Below, one piece after another: positions 1 through 7,813 of a stretch of 43,210 nucleotides of DNA. The position numbers and the translations under genes are program-made. Origin of the DNA: CAMLHU01 sp039917855 (GTDB taxonomy: Bacteria > Gemmatimonadota > Gemmatimonadetes > Gemmatimonadales > GWC2-71-9); NCBI GenBank assembly GCA_039917855.1, contig JBDSIR010000017.1, positions 1-43,210 of the forward strand, in the 5' to 3' direction. The notes below the pieces were generated by a model that worked only from the letters and a program-made list of their open reading frames with translations, searched no databases and had not been told where the DNA came from. Positions within the stretch are counted from its first letter, which is position 1, and each line of letters begins with the position of its first letter.

Positions 1-43
1 TGCCGCCGTCGCCGCTGCAGGTGAGGGGAGTGGAGGCCTCGCC

Positions 44-499
44 CTATTTCGTGAGCAACCGCCGGTCGAACTGGAACGGCTCCTCCCCCATCAGACGTAC
101 GTTGCCGAATTCAGCGTGGCGCGGGTCGAGGAGGACGTTCCATTCCACCGGCACGATGGCCGAAGGGACCGCCAACGCGAGCGAGTGGTTGCCGGCGAGC
201 CAGGAGTCACCGAGGGCGGCGCACTGGGGCGGAGCGGGGAGGGAACGCCAATTGGTGGGGAGTCGTGTCGGGTCGAGCGGGGCGACTGCGAAGTCGGGCA
301 GTTCGAGCGTCATGGCGACCAGGTCCGCGGGGGCGAACGCGGGGTCGAGGTGCACCAGATACTCGAGGGCGGCCAGGGAGAGGGTGCGGGAGGTATAGAT
401 GAGGCCGTGGCCCGGGGAGTTCCACCGCCCCCCGTAGAGACGAGCCCCCTCACCATCGAGCGCTCGATGCGCACTCCGGCAGAGTCGGTACAGCCGCAT
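44..499 (-). CDS. RES-domain toxin
   Basis: This is a 151-residue RES-family toxin. Known members of the family degrade NAD+. The start is set at the ATG opening MRLYRLCRSAH, because the longer reading frame only adds arginine/proline-rich sequence that overlaps the upstream antitoxin. Visible family features are the N-terminal LYRL arginine, the GGRWNSPG loop, the IYTS tyrosine and the glutamate in LAALEYLVHL, all in the usual order. The length is normal for the family. It starts 5 bases after the antitoxin stop, so the pair is one transcript read leftward. The family assignment is firm. NAD+ depletion as the activity is inferred from the family. Confidence 0.85.
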   Translation of the reverse strand: MRLYRLCRSAHRALDGEGARLYGGRWNSPGHGLIYTSRTLSLAALEYLVHLDPAFAPADLVAMTLELPDFAVAPLDPTRLPTNWRSLPAPPQCAALGDSWLAGNHSLALAVPSAIVPVEWNVLLDPRHAEFGNVRLMGEEPFQFDRRLLTK

Positions 500-504
500 C
501 GGCG

Positions 505-942
505 TCAGCTGTAGACGCCGTGTTCGATCCGGCCGAGCACCTGGTCGACCGCGAGGGTACCGGCGTCGCTGTCGAGGAGGGAGAGTGGAGAACGGCCCCC
601 GAGCGCGCGATTCGGTGTCACCAGCCACGGTCCCGCCCGCTCGGGGAGACCCAGCGCCGACTCGGCGCGGACCAGCATCCGTGCCAGCCGGGCCAGCCGG
701 TCGGATTCCTCGGCCGAGAGCCGGGTGCCGCGGGAGCGCTTGCGCTGGAGGGTGCGGGCGCTTCCCACCACCCGAAACACCTCGGTCTGGCGGGAGACGA
801 ACTTCGAGAACTCCGCCAGGAGATGGTCGAGCGCTTTGGCCGGGAGTCCTGCGCGGACCACTTCGGCCAGTTCGATCTCGGTGCCGACCTCCCGGCGGAG
901 AATGCGGCGACCTCCGAGCTTGGCGGCAACGGCACTGGTCAT
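505..942 (-). CDS. Xre/MbcA/ParS-type antitoxin (DUF2384) of the RES module
   Basis: This 145-residue protein is the partner antitoxin of the RES toxin. The C-terminal half has the classic toxin-binding DUF2384 pattern: an ESALGL helix, then TPNRALGGRSPLSLLDSD and LGRIEHGVYS at the C-terminus. The N-terminal half is helical and should bind DNA. The start is placed at the ATG preceded by GAGGA five bases upstream. In-frame ATGs at 981 and 999 are possible but lie inside the repeated CATATGGC motifs that look like the operator. The antitoxin precedes the toxin, the usual order for this family, which allows autoregulation. Confidence 0.85.
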   Translation of the reverse strand: MTSAVAAKLGGRRILRREVGTEIELAEVVRAGLPAKALDHLLAEFSKFVSRQTEVFRVVGSARTLQRKRSRGTRLSAEESDRLARLARMLVRAESALGLPERAGPWLVTPNRALGGRSPLSLLDSDAGTLAVDQVLGRIEHGVYS

Positions 943-954
943 CGAGTCCTCAGT

Positions 955-990
955 GTCATATGGCACATTCAAAATAGCCATATGGCGGCT
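955..990. promoter_or_regulatory. Probable autoregulatory operator of the RES/Xre module
   Basis: CATATGGC occurs at 957-964 and again at 979-986. The two copies are 22 bases apart, about two helical turns. The second copy sits in the perfect 10-bp palindrome GCCATATGGC at 977-986. The site lies just upstream of the chosen antitoxin start and faces the divergent nuclease gene at 1090. Xre antitoxins commonly repress their own promoter through such repeats, so binding here is inference. Confidence 0.5.
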
Positions 991-1089
991 ATGCGGCAAG
1001 TGCCTGTCACGCCTCCCTTATTTCCTGCCGCCGCACCTTGCCATCCACCCTAGCGCCAGCGAACATCGACTGATGCCACAGGTCACTGC

Positions 1090-4000
1090 GTGAGGCCCGA
1101 CGGCCAGGGGGTCCTCTTCTCCCCCAAGGATCTCCTGGTCTACGCGGAGGGGGATTTCGCGGCGTGGATGGAGCGCGCCAAGTTCGAAGGGGTCACCGAC
1201 CTCGCCCCCGACGCCGAGGATGAAGAGCTCAAGCTCCTGATCACACAGGGGACCGCCCACGAAGAGGCGGTCCTCGCTCTTGAGCGTGCCAGCGGACGCG
1301 GGATCGTTGAACTCAAGGGGAGCGGCGAGGGCGACGCCACCGCGAGCACGATCGTGGCGCTCCGCGAAGGGAAAGCGACGATCTACCAGGCCTGCCTCCG
1401 TCGCGACAACATCCGCGGCTACTCCGACTTCCTCCGTCGAGTCGATCGCCCCTCGGGACTCGGCGCCCACAGCTACGAGCCCTGGGACACCAAACTTGCC
1501 AAGACAGTCCGTCCCTACCACGTGATCCAGCTCTGCGCCTATTGCGATGCGCTCGAGGAGATGCAAGGGGTCCTTCCGGAGCGCTTCGGCTTCATCCTGG
1601 GTGACGGCCGAGAGGAATCATTCCGGACGCTGGACTATCTCCACTACTACCGCGCGCTCAGAGATCGTTTTCTGGTCTTTGAGGCGGCGTGGACGAAAGC
1701 CGCGCGCCCCGACCCGGCGCTCGACCGGAGCTGGGGACGGTGGACGACCGCGGCCGAAGGGATCCTCGAGGCACGTGACCACTTGAGCCGGGTCGCCGGG
1801 GTCAGTCGCTCCCAGATCCAACGCCTCGAAAGTGCCGGGATCACGACGATGACCGCCCTCGCCAGTGCCCCTGCCCGTCCGATCACAATCGACAAGATGG
1901 TCTACGCCAAGCTCACCCGTCAGGCGCGTCTGCAACTCGGCTCGGTCGGCCGCGACACTCCGCTCTTCGAGATCCCGAACCCCCAAGTCGACGCCAAACC
2001 AGCCGGGCTGCAGTTGTTGCCGCCCCCGTCAAAGGGAGATGTCTATTTCGATATGGAGGGGTTCCCCCACGTCGAGGGCGGACTTGAGTACCTCTTCGGC
2101 GCTGCAGTGGGGACCGGGAAGAAGTGGGAGTTCCACGATTGGTGGGCCCACGACACCGCGGCCGAGCGGGTCGCCTTCGAGCGGTTCATCGATTGGGTCG
2201 TGGCGCGCCGAGCGAAGGACCAGGCGATGCACGTCTATCACTACGCCGCGTACGAGACCACCGCGCTCAAACGGCTGATGGGAAAGTTTGGCACCCGGGA
2301 GCAGGAGGTCGACGACCTGTTGCGGGGACAGGTGTTCGTCGATCTCTACGCGGTCGTGCGCCAAGGCGTCGCGGTCGGGACGCCGAGCTATTCGCTCAAG
2401 GATGTGGAGCACCTCTATCGCCCCAGGAGGGCGGGGGAGGTGACGACGGCGGGTGGTTCCGTCATCGCGTACGACCACTGGCGGGAGAGCGGGGAATCAG
2501 AGGATTGGAAGCGATCGCCCAAGCTCAAAGCGATCCGCGACTACAACGAGGATGATTGCGTCTCGACGGGGCAATTGACTGAGTGGCTCCGGGCTCGGCA
2601 GGTCGAGCACCAGATCGCCTACGTCCCACCTGAGGCGCGGGAGCCGGAGAATGGGGAAGAAGAAAAGGGAGAACACCCGACCGACCAACTGATCCACGAG
2701 CTCGAGGCGCGGGGAGGAGATGGATCGTCGGAGCGGCTCCTCGCGGGTCTCCTCAACTACCACCGTCGGGAGGCGAAACCGACCTGGTGGCAGCTCTTCA
2801 ATTGGCAGTCGATGACCGATGAAGAGCTGATCGAGGAGAGCGACCCGCTGGGATTCCTTACCCGCACCGACACGCCGTCGAAGCAGATCAAGAGATCGAC
2901 GGCGTGGGAATTCACGTTCCCGTCCCAGGAGTTCGCGATCGAGGCGGGGAAATCGGTGCGGGTGTCTGCCGACCTCGCCGCCATCACGGTCGAAGAACTC
3001 GACGCTGCTTCGGGGAGAGTCTGGCTGAAGCGAGGGTCGGCGTCTGGGGAGCCGGGTCAGGTGTTGAGCATCCTCCCCTACGACCTCATTTCGACCGCGA
3101 AGATCGAGGAGTCGCTCCAGCGATATGCCCGGTCGGTGATCGCTGAGGGGTGGCCCGCCACCGGTGTGAGCTCGCTACTTCACAAGCAAGCGCCCAAGGC
3201 CGCGGAGGGGGGATCGGTGCGCGCGGAGGGAGAGGAGATCGTCGCCGCAGCGACCCGGGTGGCGAGAGGATTGAACGGTGAGGTGCTCTGTCTCCAAGGC
3301 CCCCCCGGTGCCGGGAAGACCTACACTGCCGCGCACCTGATCGCTGCGCTCCTGGCCGACGGGAAGCGGGTCGGGGTGACCGGACAGGCGCACAAGGTGA
3401 TCGACAAAGTGCTGATCGATACCGCGGTGGTGCTGCAGAAGGCAGGACACTCGGCCCCGATCCTGAAGTTCGGTGGAGAGCCGAAGGAGGGGGAGGTCGT
3501 TCCGTTCCAGCGGGCGTCCGACAAGGTGGTGACGTCGACCCTGGCCACCAAGGGAGCCTGTTTGATCGGAGGGACTGCCTGGTTCTTCTCGCGCGAGGAC
3601 CTCGCCGGCGTCTTCGACGTCCTCGTCGTCGACGAGGCGGGGCAGTATCCTCTCGCGAACGCCGTCGCGGCAGGGCAGGCCGCTCGATCCCTTATCCTGG
3701 TCGGCGACCAGATGCAGTTGGCGCAGCCTCGCAAGGGGACCCATCCGGGATCGAGCGGCAGCTCGGCGCTGGAGTACTACCTCGACGGCCATCAGACCGT
3801 GCCTCCCTCGCTTGGGATCTTGCTTGACCGGACCTGGCGCCTGCACCCGGAGATCTGCGGATTCATCTCCGACGCGTTCTATGAAGGGCGCCTCCAAGGG
3901 GTCGCGGGGTTGGATGCCCAGCGGCTGGGGCCAGCGAAGCCCGGTGCCACGGTATCGGCCACCTGCGGGATCGCGCTGGTCGATGTTCCCCATGTCGGGA

Positions 4001-4434
4001 ATGCCTCCTGGTCGGCGGAGGAGATCGCCGCCATCAAGGAACTGACCCGGGAACTGGTCGGAAGAGAGTGGACCGACAGCAAGAATGTCCGGAAAACACT
4101 CACCCCGCCGGATATTCTTGTCGTCGCCCCCTTCAATGATCAGGTGGGGCGGCTCGAGGCGGCGCTCGGTCCCGATTTCCGGGTTGGAACGGTAGATCGC
4201 TTTCAGGGCCAGGAGGCGCCGGTGGTGATCGTTTCGCTGACGAGCTCCACCCTCGAGGACGCGCCACGTGGGGCGGAATTCCTCCTGAGTCCCAACCGCA
4301 TTAACGTCGCCATCTCCCGCGCCAAGTGTCTCGCAATCGTGGTCGGCTCACCTGCGCTCGAGCGGGTTCGACCGACCACGGTGAAACAGATGGCCCTCGT
4401 GAACCGCCTCAGCTGGCTCCGCGCCCTGCCGTGA
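1090..4434 (+). CDS. TM0106-family RecB-like nuclease / DEDD exonuclease / SF1 helicase fusion
   Basis: This 1114-residue protein starts with GTG. Three parts are visible. Residues 50-160 are a RecB/Cas4-like PD-(D/E)XK nuclease: H57-E58, D113 in GYSDF, D133-T-K135 and Q147-L-C-A-Y151. Residues 315-500 are an RNase H-like DEDD exonuclease fold (RNase_H_2): D321-M-E323, then YNEDDC with D489. Residues 720-1110 are a superfamily 1 helicase: Walker A GPPGAGKT at 737-744, Walker B VVDEAGQ around 848, VGDQMQLAQP near 870, VDRFQGQE near 1033 and INVAISRAK near 1068. All catalytic positions I can check are intact. The order and length match the TM0106 family, whose biological role is not established. 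The gene overlaps the next by GTGA, so it is translationally coupled to two WYL regulators. Confidence 0.85.
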   Translation: MRPDGQGVLFSPKDLLVYAEGDFAAWMERAKFEGVTDLAPDAEDEELKLLITQGTAHEEAVLALERASGRGIVELKGSGEGDATASTIVALREGKATIYQACLRRDNIRGYSDFLRRVDRPSGLGAHSYEPWDTKLAKTVRPYHVIQLCAYCDALEEMQGVLPERFGFILGDGREESFRTLDYLHYYRALRDRFLVFEAAWTKAARPDPALDRSWGRWTTAAEGILEARDHLSRVAGVSRSQIQRLESAGITTMTALASAPARPITIDKMVYAKLTRQARLQLGSVGRDTPLFEIPNPQVDAKPAGLQLLPPPSKGDVYFDMEGFPHVEGGLEYLFGAAVGTGKKWEFHDWWAHDTAAERVAFERFIDWVVARRAKDQAMHVYHYAAYETTALKRLMGKFGTREQEVDDLLRGQVFVDLYAVVRQGVAVGTPSYSLKDVEHLYRPRRAGEVTTAGGSVIAYDHWRESGESEDWKRSPKLKAIRDYNEDDCVSTGQLTEWLRARQVEHQIAYVPPEAREPENGEEEKGEHPTDQLIHELEARGGDGSSERLLAGLLNYHRREAKPTWWQLFNWQSMTDEELIEESDPLGFLTRTDTPSKQIKRSTAWEFTFPSQEFAIEAGKSVRVSADLAAITVEELDAASGRVWLKRGSASGEPGQVLSILPYDLISTAKIEESLQRYARSVIAEGWPATGVSSLLHKQAPKAAEGGSVRAEGEEIVAAATRVARGLNGEVLCLQGPPGAGKTYTAAHLIAALLADGKRVGVTGQAHKVIDKVLIDTAVVLQKAGHSAPILKFGGEPKEGEVVPFQRASDKVVTSTLATKGACLIGGTAWFFSREDLAGVFDVLVVDEAGQYPLANAVAAGQAARSLILVGDQMQLAQPRKGTHPGSSGSSALEYYLDGHQTVPPSLGILLDRTWRLHPEICGFISDAFYEGRLQGVAGLDAQRLGPAKPGATVSATCGIALVDVPHVGNASWSAEEIAAIKELTRELVGREWTDSKNVRKTLTPPDILVVAPFNDQVGRLEAALGPDFRVGTVDRFQGQEAPVVIVSLTSSTLEDAPRGAEFLLSPNRINVAISRAKCLAIVVGSPALERVRPTTVKQMALVNRLSWLRALP

Positions 4435-5507
4435 CAAGCACCAAGCTCCAGCGCTGGATCGACCTCGTCGCCGCCCTCCTCGGTCGCCACACGGCGGTGA
4501 CCCTCGAAGAGCTCACTCGCCTCGTCCCCGCCTACAACAAGGGCCAGACACTCCCCGCCCTCCGCCGGATGTTCGAGCGCGACAAGGACGCCCTCCGCGC
4601 CCTCGGCATCCCGTTCGAGACGATCGAGCGGGACGACCTCCTCGCCTACCGCGTCCAGTCGACCCATTTCTACCTCCCCTACCTCGCCACCGTCATCGAT
4701 GGAAAGGTCCGGAAGCCCAAGCTCGTCGATAAGGACGGGTACCGCGCCCTCTCCGTCCTCCAGTTCCTGCCCGATGAGGTCGAAGCGCTCCGCACCGCGA
4801 TTGCGCGGGTGCGCGCCCTCGGCCAGCCGGAGCTGGCCGCCGATGTCGACCGCGCCTCGCGCAAGATGGCACTCGACCTCGAAGCGCTCGCCCGCGATGA
4901 TGCGGCGACGTCGGCCGTCCACCGGGACCGGAGCGACTCCACCGCGTTCAACATCCTGATGGATGCACTGTCCCATCGGCAGCGGGTCACTTTCACCTAT
5001 TACGCCATCGGCGGAGACCGGAGCTCGGAGCGGACGGTGCGCCCCTACGGGCTCTTCTTCCTCAACGCCCATTGGTACCTGGCCGCCGCCGAGGAGGGAG
5101 AGCCGGTGGGACCGGTCAAGAACTTCCGGGTCTCCCGCATCTCGGCCCCCCGCGTGCACGGGACCTCCCGCGCCAAGGCACAGTTCGAGATCCCCGCGTC
5201 CTTCGTCCTCGGTGCACATGCCCGGGACTGGAGACCGTGGGAGCTGGGGGACACCGAGGCCATCGAGGTGGAGGTGGAGTTCAAGGTCACCGATGGCGTC
5301 GCGGCCGCAGGTGCGCGGCTCGGGGAGGAGATCCCGAAACGGCCGGGGCATCGGCGGTTCCGGGTCCGCAGGCTCGATCCCTTCGTGCGCTGGCTCCTCT
5401 CCTTCGCTGGTGCGGCGCGGCCGATCGCACCGGTGGCCCTGGTCGAGGCGTATCGCGCCGAGGTGCGGGTTACTGCGGCGCTCTATCGGGAGGTGGCCGG
5501 TGGCTGA
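4431..5507 (+). CDS. WYL-domain transcriptional regulator, PafB-like
   Basis: This 358-residue regulator starts at the GTG that overlaps the nuclease-helicase stop codon (GTGA). The N-terminus (about residues 5-60) has the PafB-type start, with LVAALLGR followed by ALRRMFERDKDALRALGIPFE, a winged helix-turn-helix. The middle and C-terminus (about 165-320) form a WYL domain: FTYYAIGG, then RPYGLFFLNAHWYLAA and KNFRVSRI, followed by a WCX-like end. Actinobacterial PafB works with PafC as a DNA-damage-responsive activator sensing single-stranded DNA. Here the PafC-like partner follows at once with an 8-base overlap. The ligand and targets are not known. Control of the upstream nuclease-helicase is inferred from position. 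Confidence 0.85.
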   Translation: MTSTKLQRWIDLVAALLGRHTAVTLEELTRLVPAYNKGQTLPALRRMFERDKDALRALGIPFETIERDDLLAYRVQSTHFYLPYLATVIDGKVRKPKLVDKDGYRALSVLQFLPDEVEALRTAIARVRALGQPELAADVDRASRKMALDLEALARDDAATSAVHRDRSDSTAFNILMDALSHRQRVTFTYYAIGGDRSSERTVRPYGLFFLNAHWYLAAAEEGEPVGPVKNFRVSRISAPRVHGTSRAKAQFEIPASFVLGAHARDWRPWELGDTEAIEVEVEFKVTDGVAAAGARLGEEIPKRPGHRRFRVRRLDPFVRWLLSFAGAARPIAPVALVEAYRAEVRVTAALYREVAGG

Positions 5508-6447
5508 TGTCGCCCTCCAGCAGTTCCAGCGGTTGCTGCGGATCATCCCCGTCCTGGCCGATGGGGAGGTGCACTCCTATGCCGATATCGCCAAGCGGGT
5601 TGGAGTGTCGGTGCAGACCGTGATCGGCGACCTGCGCGCGGTAGCGGAGCGTTACGACACGCCGGGGGGATTCGTCGAATCGCTCCAGATCTACCTCGGT
5701 GTGAAGGAGGCCTCGATGGTGGCGGGGCCGTTCCGCAGGCCGATGCGCCTGACCGGTCGGGAGCTGGCCGCGCTCGAACTCGGGCTCGCCTTCCTGCGGG
5801 TGGAGACGCCGCCGGAGGAGCGTCCCGCGATCGACCGGGCCCGAGAACGGATCCGCGGGGTGATCTTGAAGTTGCCGGCGGGGGACGGATTGGTACCCAC
5901 TGCGGCGGAACCGGGCCCTGAGGTGGATCTGCGGCGGCTGGCCGATCTCCGAAAGGCCGTGGCGGAACAGCGGACCACGCGGATCGTGTATCAGGGGAGC
6001 GGGAAGCGCGCACCCGATGAGCGCACCGTCTGTCCCTACGCCGTGCTGCACAATGCCGGAATGTGGTACCTGGTGGCGCATTGCAAGGAGGCGAGCGGGC
6101 TTCGGATCTTCCGGCTCGACCGGATCACCTCGCACAAGCTGACGGCGAGCCAATTCAAGGTGCCGGCGGCTTTTTCACTCGATGGCGTGCTGCGCGACGG
6201 TCGCGTGTTCATGGCCAAGGACGCGGTCACCGCGCGGATCAGGTATTCGCCCAAGATCGCGCGCTGGATCGCGGAGCGGGAAGGGAAGTCTGTCGCGAAG
6301 GATGGATCGCTCACCCTGGAGCATCCGATGGCCGATCCGGCGTGGGCGGTGCGCCACGTCTTGCAGTACGGGGCTGATGCGGAAGTGCTGGAGCCGGAGA
6401 CGTTGCGGCGAGCGGTGCGGGAGCGGTTGCAGGAAATGGCGGGGTAG
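5500..6447 (+). CDS. WYL-domain transcriptional regulator, PafC-like
   Basis: This is a 315-residue GTG-start protein. The helix-turn-helix lies at about residues 5-60: QRLLRIIPVLAD, then YADIAKRVGVSVQTVIGDLRA, the DeoR-like pattern typical of PafC. A WYL domain follows from about residue 145 to 240, with TRIVYQGSG, CPYAVLHNAGMWYLVAHC and LRIFRLDRI. A WCX-type C-terminal part reaches residue 315. It overlaps the preceding PafB-like gene by 8 bases, so the two should be made in equal amounts and probably act as a heterodimer, as PafB and PafC do. The following macro-domain fragment begins one base after its stop codon. Confidence 0.85.
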   Translation: MADVALQQFQRLLRIIPVLADGEVHSYADIAKRVGVSVQTVIGDLRAVAERYDTPGGFVESLQIYLGVKEASMVAGPFRRPMRLTGRELAALELGLAFLRVETPPEERPAIDRARERIRGVILKLPAGDGLVPTAAEPGPEVDLRRLADLRKAVAEQRTTRIVYQGSGKRAPDERTVCPYAVLHNAGMWYLVAHCKEASGLRIFRLDRITSHKLTASQFKVPAAFSLDGVLRDGRVFMAKDAVTARIRYSPKIARWIAEREGKSVAKDGSLTLEHPMADPAWAVRHVLQYGADAEVLEPETLRRAVRERLQEMAG

Positions 6448-6448
6448 G

Positions 6449-6661
6449 ATGGAGGCCATCCTCGAAGCCCGACAGGTCGACATCACCACCCTGGCCGTCG
6501 ATGCCATCGTGAATGCCGCCAATGACGAGCTGGCGCCGGGCGGTGGCGTGTGCGGGGCCATCCACTACGCGGCTGGGCTCGAATTGACCGAGGCGTACAC
6601 CGCCCGGCCGTACTGCGATCGCGCGTGTGGGCCGCGCGTCTCGCGCGGCTTTCTTTCTTAG
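6449..6661 (+). pseudogene. Truncated macro-domain protein
   Basis: About 50 residues match the start of a macro domain, the ADP-ribose-binding and hydrolysing fold: VDAIVNAANDELAPGGGVCG, then AIHYAAGLELTEAY. These are the ribose-binding Asn loop and the glycine-rich loop. A macro domain needs about 160-180 residues, and everything after the first third is gone. From about 6621 the reading frame runs into intergenic palindromic repeat, and the stop codon lies inside it. It starts one base after the PafC-like gene, so it was the last gene of that operon before truncation. The fragment should not be functional. Confidence 0.8.
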
Positions 6662-6700
6662 GCCACCAGTGTGGGACGGGCCTCCGGCCCGTCGTTGCGC
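6625..6700. repeat. Left copy of a 76-bp direct repeat bordering the accessory islet
   Basis: The segment contains two palindromes, GCCGCGCGTCTCGCGCGGC and GACGGGCCTCCGGCCCGTC, in the same order and orientation as the copy at 8914-8990. Only the linker between the palindromes differs. It begins at the point where the macro-domain reading frame loses homology. Confidence 0.75.
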
Positions 6701-6740
6701 GTATCGTTGCAATGCGGGAGGCGGGCGCAGAGCGCCCGCC
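6672..6740. repeat. BIME-like REP pair on the 3' side of the RAYT gene
   Basis: GACGGGCCTCCGGCCCGTC is joined to the palindrome GGCGGGCGCAGAGCGCCCGCC (6720-6740) through a linker that reads GTTGCGCGTATCGTTGC and then AATGCGGGA. The same linker, with a few substitutions, joins the REP pair at 7270-7338. The pair ends 15 bases from the transposase stop codon. Confidence 0.7.
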
Positions 6741-6754
6741 CTATATCGATCGCG

Positions 6755-7189
6755 TCAGGGCAAGATCCACGGATAGTCTTCGATCCCCGGCCAGCGCCGC
6801 TCTGGATTCGCGTGGATGTATTCGGCACAGATCTCAATGTTCCCGGGCTGCTGGATCCAGCGCTGGTAGTACTCAGGCTGCCAGAGCGGAGCGGTTCTGC
6901 CGAACTGCTTCACCAGCGCATGGGACGAGGCGGCCTTCCAGGCCCTGAGTAGTCGGGACGATGTCGCAGCGTTGCCAGGCGTGACCAAGGCATGGACGTG
7001 GTCGTCCATCACGGCGGCTGCGTGAAATAGGCACCCGAACTCCTGCCCTCGCCGCATCACCTCGAGCACCACGGTACGTTCACCCGGGGTGAGAGGCGAT
7101 TGAGTGCGGGCCAAGCGCCATGTGATATGGCACGTCCTGCCCGCGTTCTCCGTGTGCCGGATATGATGTCGAGAATGCTGCTTGTGCAT
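6755..7189 (-). CDS. REP-associated tyrosine transposase (RAYT, Y1 transposase family)
   Basis: This 144-residue single-strand transposase belongs to the IS200-like Y1 group that services REP palindromes. The start codon is ATG at 7189, with a TTG five codons upstream as the alternative. Visible features are CHITWRL near the N-terminus, the HUH metal motif in MDDHVHALV, and the family C-terminus LWQPEYYQRW, EYIHANPERRW and EDYPW. The length is near the family minimum but looks complete. REP palindromes lie on both sides (6720-6740; 7270-7378), the usual arrangement for a RAYT with its own substrates. Such genes are normally single-copy and not flanked by terminal repeats of a classical insertion sequence. 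Confidence 0.85.
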   Translation of the reverse strand: MHKQHSRHHIRHTENAGRTCHITWRLARTQSPLTPGERTVVLEVMRRGQEFGCLFHAAAVMDDHVHALVTPGNAATSSRLLRAWKAASSHALVKQFGRTAPLWQPEYYQRWIQQPGNIEICAEYIHANPERRWPGIEDYPWILP

Positions 7190-7269
7190 TCCTGAATGTC
7201 GCAACGGGGCGCGGTCCGCCCGTCATCATCCCGGCGCAAGCCGGCTCTTGAAAACGCGAGCCGCTATAG

Positions 7270-7378
7270 GGCGGGCGCTCTGCGCCCGCCGTTGCACGTA
7301 TCCTTGCAATGCGAGAGGCGGCCGCAGAGCGGCCGTCCTATCTCGCTTGTTACGCGAGGCGGCCGCAGAGCGCCCGCC
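7270..7378. repeat. BIME-like cluster of three REP palindromes
   Basis: Three palindromes of one family follow each other. They are GGCGGGCGCTCTGCGCCCGCC at 7270-7290, a GGCGGCCGCAGAGCGGCCGTC form at 7318-7338, and a mixed-arm copy at 7358-7378. The first two are joined by the same linker as the copy at 6672-6740. They lie upstream of the transposase start and abut the 3' end of the PIN toxin gene. Confidence 0.75.
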
Positions 7379-7387
7379 CTATTACCC

Positions 7388-7813
7388 CTACGACCCCCCT
7401 ACCTCGAACCCCTCCCGTTCGGCGATCGCACTCAGGCGTCGATCGAAGCTCAGGAATGCCGGACGCCCGGACGACCCCTCGCCAGCGATATGGCACGCCG
7501 CCAGTTGCAGCGCATCCGCCGCGCGGAGTGGATGAATGCGGAGAAGGCGTTCGGCGTGGCGCCGGAGGTCCTCGCTCGGCCCGATCGTGCTCCAGCGCGC
7601 CGCCAACAGCTGCAAGCGCTCGGCCCCGGCCTTGAAAGTCGCGCCATCCATCCGGCCCTCGCGTTCCAGGCGACAGAGCGCCCCCCAACACTCGAGGCGG
7701 GTCCCCCACCACGTCACGACGTGGTCCTCCTCAGCCAGCAGCGCGCTCGCCCGCGGACTCTCCTCCTGCTCCACGATCAGCGGCACCAGGACAGAGCTGT
7801 CCCAGTAGCGCAT
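7388..7813 (-). CDS. PIN-domain ribonuclease toxin (VapC-like)
   Basis: This is a 141-residue PIN-domain protein. The start is the ATG that shares one base with the antitoxin stop (TGATG). The acidic active-site residues are all visible: D5 in MRYWDSSVL, the glutamate in RLECWGAL, the aspartate in RAADALQLAA and the aspartate in LSFDRRL. These would hold Mg2+ for RNA cleavage. The length is normal. With the Phd-type antitoxin directly upstream it forms a standard toxin-antitoxin operon read leftward. Its 3' end lies 10 bases from a REP palindrome. Confidence 0.85.
   Translation of the reverse strand: MRYWDSSVLVPLIVEQEESPRASALLAEEDHVVTWWGTRLECWGALCRLEREGRMDGATFKAGAERLQLLAARWSTIGPSEDLRRHAERLLRIHPLRAADALQLAACHIAGEGSSGRPAFLSFDRRLSAIAEREGFEVGGS

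Noticed and set aside
1018..1566. 182-codon minus-strand reading frame opposite the nuclease-helicase start
   Set aside because: It overlaps a clear domain-bearing gene and is a third-position GC shadow with no recognisable motif.
7057..7239. Separate small gene overlapping the RAYT start
   Set aside because: It has no ribosome site or motif and lies in the shadow of the transposase.
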